Shown here: positions 62,729-64,000 of the stretch, one piece after another
Numbering within the stretch: position 1 is the first letter of the stretch
How the letters are laid out: each line of letters opens with the position of its first letter
Assembly: GCF_044068625.1 (NCBI RefSeq)
Contig: NZ_JBIPKH010000002.1
Coordinates: forward strand, 124,001-188,000
Length of the DNA stretch: 64,000 nt
Reading direction: 5' to 3'
DNA from: Desulfurivibrio sp044068625
GTDB taxonomy: Bacteria; Desulfobacterota; Desulfobulbia; Desulfobulbales; Desulfurivibrionaceae
The notes under the pieces: model-generated
What the model saw: the letters and a program-made list of their open reading frames with translations, nothing else
What the model was told of the DNA's origin: nothing
Database searches by the model: none
Program-made: the position numbers and the translations under genes

Positions 62729-63847
62729 CTAAAGCTGATAGGTTTGCCGCAGCAGTTTTTTTTCATCTTCATAGCTGACCCTGGCCAGGGCCTCGCCCGG
62801 GGTCAGCCAACGCAGGCGTTGAATCTCCGCCGAGGGCATAAATTCGCCCTCGGCGGTGGGAGCCATCTTCCAGTAAAGCACCACCTTGGGCAAAGGGCCG
62901 TGGTAGTAATGCACCACCCCGGCAAACCCGGTGAAGCGAACCGAGAGTCCGGTCTCCTCCCGTACCTCCCGCAGGGCCGTATCCGCCAGGGTCTCGCCGG
63001 GATCCTGCTTCCCTTTGGGCAGGCTCCAGTCGTCATACTGGGCCCGATAAACCACGGCAATCCTGGTCTCCTCTCCGCGCCCTTTTTCCACGATGCCCCC
63101 GGCGGCCAGGATCAATTGCCCGGCTTCATCCTCCGGGGTTGGCAGTTTATCCGTTTTGCTGACCAGCCACAACAGTTCCTGCCGGGGCCGTACCAGGGCG
63201 GCGGGATACTTGGCGGCCCCGGCCCGGGGATCCTCTTTGATCTCTTGGACGATTCGGGCCTTCCGGCCACCGGTGACCATGATAATCACCGTGGCGGCTC
63301 GATTGATCGCCGGCAGGGTGAGGGTGAGCCGGGGCAGGGGGGGGGAGCCCACCGGCTGCTCTTCGGCGGCCACGGTTTGGTCCTTTACCGCCAGCAGTGG
63401 AGAGCCGGGAAAGAGGGAGGCGACATGGCCATCAGTGCCCATCCCCAGGAGAACCAGGTCGAAATCGTGACCGAACCCGGCAAGCTCCCGCCGGTACCGC
63501 TCGGCGCCCACGGCGGGGGGAAGTTCGCCGGCCATCCGGTGGATATTGGCCGGGGTGATCAGGCCGGGGGGCAGCAACACCGCGGCGGCCCGGCCGAAAT
63601 TGCTCGCCGGATCGGTCGGTGGCACGCAACGCTCATCACCCTGAAAGATATGGGTCGCGGCCCACGGCATCTCCCGGACCAGGGGAGGGGAGGTCAGCAA
63701 TTCGTAGAGGGGCAGGGGGGTGGAGCCCCCGGCCAGGACCAGGGAGAAAAAGCCGCGAGTCGTCACCGCCGCCCGGGCCCGGTCGATGATCAGGTTGGCG
63801 GCGGCCTGGGCCATGGCTTGGGGATGGGGAAATTTTTTAATGTTCAT
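62729..63847 (-). CDS. pgl: 6-phosphogluconolactonase fused to a Nudix hydrolase
   Basis: 372 residues. The first ~225 are 6-phosphogluconolactonase (SLVLAGGSTPLPLYE, QGDERCVPPTDPASNFG, LLGMGTDGHVASLFPG, KARIV); it hydrolyses 6-phosphogluconolactone in the oxidative pentose-phosphate pathway. The last ~135 are a Nudix domain with a full Nudix box: GKQDPGE, seven residues, then REVREETGL. The linker is about 15 residues. The fusion is unusual; the reading frame is unbroken. It lies 48 bases before hrpB and 13 after a membrane-protein gene. Confidence 0.88.
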   Translation of the reverse strand: MNIKKFPHPQAMAQAAANLIIDRARAAVTTRGFFSLVLAGGSTPLPLYELLTSPPLVREMPWAATHIFQGDERCVPPTDPASNFGRAAAVLLPPGLITPANIHRMAGELPPAVGAERYRRELAGFGHDFDLVLLGMGTDGHVASLFPGSPLLAVKDQTVAAEEQPVGSPPLPRLTLTLPAINRAATVIIMVTGGRKARIVQEIKEDPRAGAAKYPAALVRPRQELLWLVSKTDKLPTPEDEAGQLILAAGGIVEKGRGEETRIAVVYRAQYDDWSLPKGKQDPGETLADTALREVREETGLSVRFTGFAGVVHYYHGPLPKVVLYWKMAPTAEGEFMPSAEIQRLRWLTPGEALARVSYEDEKKLLRQTYQL

Positions 63848-63860
63848 GGGTTTACGCCGG

Positions 63861-63998
63861 TCAAAACATGATTTTTTTCAGGATGGAGAAAAGCGGCCCC
63901 AACAGGACCCCGCAGGCCACCGCGAAGAGCAGCAGCAGGGGCAGGGCTTGCCCGGCCAGTCGGGCCGAGGTGCGGTGCCGGAGATAACCGTAAAAACC
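63861..63998 (-). CDS. Membrane protein, C-terminal end (partial)
   Basis: Only the last 45 codons and the stop fit in the window; the start lies beyond base 64000. The peptide ends in a Leu-rich segment (LPLLLLFAVACGVLLGPLF) and a short basic tail (ILKKIMF), so it is a transmembrane helix close to the C-terminus. I do not recognise the family. It is 13 bases before the pgl/Nudix gene and probably in its operon. Confidence 0.6.
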   Translation of the reverse strand, partial: GFYGYLRHRTSARLAGQALPLLLLFAVACGVLLGPLFSILKKIMF

Positions 63999-64000
63999 GC

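Overview
This is a GC-rich, gene-dense stretch of bacterial chromosome (about 52 protein genes, most gaps under 200 bases, no tRNA or rRNA genes seen, no insertion sequences or prophage). The gene set suggests a Gram-negative anaerobe of the Desulfobacterota (delta-proteobacterial) type, perhaps a Desulfobulbales relative such as Desulfurivibrio. That placement is inference. It rests on the outer-membrane genes (Pal-like lipoprotein, OmpH/Skp, lipoproteins), a sensor with periplasmic CxxCH haem motifs, many c-di-GMP and HDOD proteins, PEP-CTERM sorting with a sigma-54 promoter, citramalate synthase next to aspartokinase, and an archaeal-type phosphoglycerate mutase next to homoserine dehydrogenase.

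Layout. 1-2.5 kb: the end of a [4Fe-4S] electron-transfer subunit, then on the minus strand a PAS sensor kinase behind a small coiled-coil gene. 2.7-7.5 kb: a GspE/PilB-like ATPase with eight tandem MshEN-like modules, a MinD/FlhG-like ATPase and an HDOD protein, in one likely operon. 7.5-13.4 kb: an M3 oligopeptidase diverging from parE-parC. 13.6-17.4 kb: envelope and surface genes (a PEP-CTERM protein that looks like a Cys-Gln thioester adhesin, a secreted cyclophilin, a Bax-like glucosaminidase, a polysaccharide deacetylase), with a perfect 42-bp palindrome and an 8-bp tandem repeat between them. 17.6-22.9 kb: hom, a small lipoprotein, apgM, a hotdog thioesterase, rtcB, trmL. 22.9-28.5 kb: an M23 peptidase diverging from lysC-cimA-comEA-like, then a DUF2914 protein. 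28.4-34.6 kb: SEC-C protein, large penicillin-binding protein, and a zinc-ribbon/pentapeptide-repeat membrane protein. 34.6-40.4 kb: valS, dGTPase-like, ABC-F. 40.5-46.2 kb: a c-di-GMP block (haem-motif GGDEF divergent from HD-GYP and GAF-GGDEF-PilZ) and DUF362. 46.2-51.5 kb: PSRP, an MCP without a sensor domain, an unknown protein, glucan phosphorylase. 51.7-56 kb: pal-like and ompH genes facing xseB-ispA-dxs. 56.1-59.7 kb: xerC-hslV-hslU and a double zinc-ribbon protein. 59.7-64 kb: yjbQ, hrpB, a 6-phosphogluconolactonase/Nudix fusion and the end of a membrane protein.

Themes. c-di-GMP signalling is over-represented: two diguanylate cyclases with intact I-sites, an HD-GYP protein, a PilZ domain and an eight-module MshEN ATPase lie within 45 kb. 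Amino-acid supply from aspartate is complete in part (lysC, hom, probable homoserine kinase apgM), with cimA giving a threonine-independent isoleucine route. The least conventional items are the thioester PEP-CTERM protein, the MshEN ATPase operon and the haem-motif GGDEF/HD-GYP pair. All identifications come from reading translations and motifs; no database search was run.
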